A stretch of DNA of 64,000 nucleotides, from assembly GCF_033807715.1 (NCBI RefSeq), contig NC_084592.1, forward strand, positions 25,020,001 through 25,084,000. Reading direction: 5' to 3'. The position numbers were made by a program, and so were the translations under genes. Below the pieces are notes generated by a model that had not been told where the DNA came from, ran no database searches, and was given only the letters and a program-made list of their open reading frames with translations. The stretch is from Cololabis saira. Lineage: Eukaryota; Chordata; Actinopteri; Beloniformes; Belonidae. This document shows, in pieces, positions 62,787 through 64,000 of this stretch. The stretch's first letter is position 1; the number at the start of each line of letters is the position of its first letter.

Positions 62787-63806
62787 CTTGTGTGAGTGCA
62801 TGCTTCTGCAAAGAGAGGAGTGGGTTATTTGCGTGCGAGAAATGTTCTACTGTTCAGCACGCATATGACCGCGTGTCAGCTTGTGTGTGCTGATTAAAGG
62901 CAGTCAGGCCTCAGTGATCAGGCCTTTAACTGTCCCTGCACTCCGAATGCCAAACACAGCCGTGCATTCCCAGTGCAGCCGAGTGTGGAGATTGCACGGT
63001 CAGACCACTCTGGACAACCTCAAAGGTCCACAGCTGTGCGCGTGCATGCATTTATTCCTGTCTCAGTGTTTGAGTTTTTGTTCTTCACTCACATAAAGAT
63101 AAGGAAACATTTTAAATTGAATCTACCAGCATCAATTTCCTGCATACGCACTACTGGTTAGGTGTGTGTGTGTGACTCCATTTAAAACTATGAGTTATTT
63201 CACCATCTCCTGCATGCACTGCAATATAACGATGTTTACCCAGTTAAGATCTATGAATACAGCACTTGGATGTGAACATTAGTTTCTGATGACTTTAAAG
63301 TAACACGGAAGGCTTTTTGATGTTAAAGCAGCAGTTTGAATCTCGTTTGAAGGAATATTTGATTACTTTTGAAAGCGTCTCCTCCCTCTCACGGTTTTCT
63401 TTCTTTCCTACAGAGAAAAACCAATCAAAGTGACTTTTCCAGTTATCTCTTGTGACAACCGCGTATTGGTTCGTGGTCTTATGCCACGCATAAACAATTA
63501 AATTAGCTAACAGAGCTACAGCGACCAAGCAAGCCAGAGCAAAACTAAATCATGGACTGTCTCAGAAAAACAATTTAACCTCAACACCCACAGGGACTGA
63601 ACTCAAAAATGCAATGGTTCCTTTGAGCTTATTTAGAGAGAATAGTGACATGTGGGGGCAAACAAATTAAGTTATGTGGACTTTGCTGATCTTAGTCATA
63701 TTGAGCAGATATGTATACACCTTGATTGCAATATTGTAATATAGTCAAATCTGGTTTATGTGGGATTTTGTGACAAATACTGTAAGCAAGTCCAGCATAG
63801 TGCGAT

Positions 63807-63892
63807 CCTGAGATTGGGATGTTTGAGCAGTATTTTTTATACAGACGGTTCTAGTCTGTATAGAAATACTGCTCAAACATCCCAATCTCAGG
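63807..63892. repeat. 86-bp near-perfect hairpin
   Basis: Left arm 63807-63846, loop GGTTCTA, right arm 63854-63892. The outer 29 bp pair perfectly, then TT faces C, then 9 bp pair. The size suits a fold-back insertion or a pre-miRNA-like stem. No known miRNA seed is recognised. Confidence 0.85.
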
Positions 63893-64000
63893 GAAACAAT
63901 ATGGGCATTTCTTATTAGTTAAACTATGCACTGTAACATGAAAGTGTGAAGATGAATGGATTACATATTGCTTTTCATGAAGACATAACCAGTTTGTGGA

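Larger units (their letters stand above)
47689..64000 (+). other. epha3: epha3 intron 3 (continues beyond window)
   Basis: Begins with GTAAGACAC. I looked for the next EPH exon (rest of the Cys-rich region, starting near a CRPGFYK-type motif) and did not see it before 64000, so this intron is at least 16.3 kb. Mobile elements cluster between 54.2 and 62.1 kb. The stretches 47.7-54.2 kb, 55.1-56.6 kb, 58.1-59.3 kb and 62.8-63.8 kb hold no gene that I can recognise. Confidence 0.8.

Noticed and set aside
47690..64000. Search for epha3 exon 4 (remaining EGF-like part)
   Set aside because: No CRPGFYK-type sequence with splice sites was found in any frame of the + strand; the exon is presumed to lie beyond the window.

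Overview
This is nuclear DNA from a ray-finned fish, probably a percomorph-type teleost. The basis is spliced vertebrate exons, long (TG)n/(CA)n microsatellites and a dense load of teleost-type transposon relics (hAT, Tc1/mariner, ISL2EU-like, TTAA-type MITE, L2-like LINE). Nothing prokaryotic is present: no operons, CRISPR arrays or plasmid genes. The species cannot be fixed from the sequence alone.

The window holds one recognisable gene, the 5' part of an EphA receptor tyrosine kinase on the + strand, best matched to epha3. Exon 1 (28375-28468) carries the start codon and signal peptide. Exon 2 (36179-36243) and exon 3 (47028-47688) carry the ephrin-binding domain and the start of the cysteine-rich region. 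The three join in frame to give 273 complete codons plus one base. Introns 1 and 2 are about 7.7 and 10.8 kb. Intron 3 starts at 47689 and runs past the right edge. The rest of the receptor (remaining EGF-like part, two fibronectin III domains, transmembrane segment, kinase, SAM) was not found and should lie downstream.

Layout: 1-28 kb is upstream non-coding DNA with repeats. These are a truncated hAT element plus a CA-rich composite repeat (7.7-9.3 kb), an ISL2EU-like DNA transposon (14.2-15.5 kb), two opposed Tc1 relics (21.1-22.4 kb) and a 122-bp (TG)n tract (23.8 kb). Several repeat-poor blocks could be conserved regulatory DNA. At 28.0-28.4 kb lie a perfect 51-bp-arm palindrome and the start of epha3. 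Intron 1 (28.5-36.2 kb) holds a second member of that palindrome family and long microsatellites. Intron 2 (36.2-47.0 kb) holds an antisense LINE reverse-transcriptase relic, two related fold-back elements and a hAT end, and closes with a 326-nt AG-free zone before exon 3. Intron 3 (47.7-64 kb) holds a TTAA-flanked MITE, two hAT elements with exact 8-bp target duplications, an L2-like LINE relic, a Tc1 relic and two clean hairpins.

I found no evidence of a wholly new biological system. The most unusual signals are the palindrome next to the epha3 start, the very long AG-exclusion zone at exon 3, the 86-bp near-perfect hairpin at 63.8 kb, and a 28-bp identity between the 9.4-kb repeat block and the inside of a hAT element 48 kb away. 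All family assignments rest on reading motifs by eye; no database search was run.
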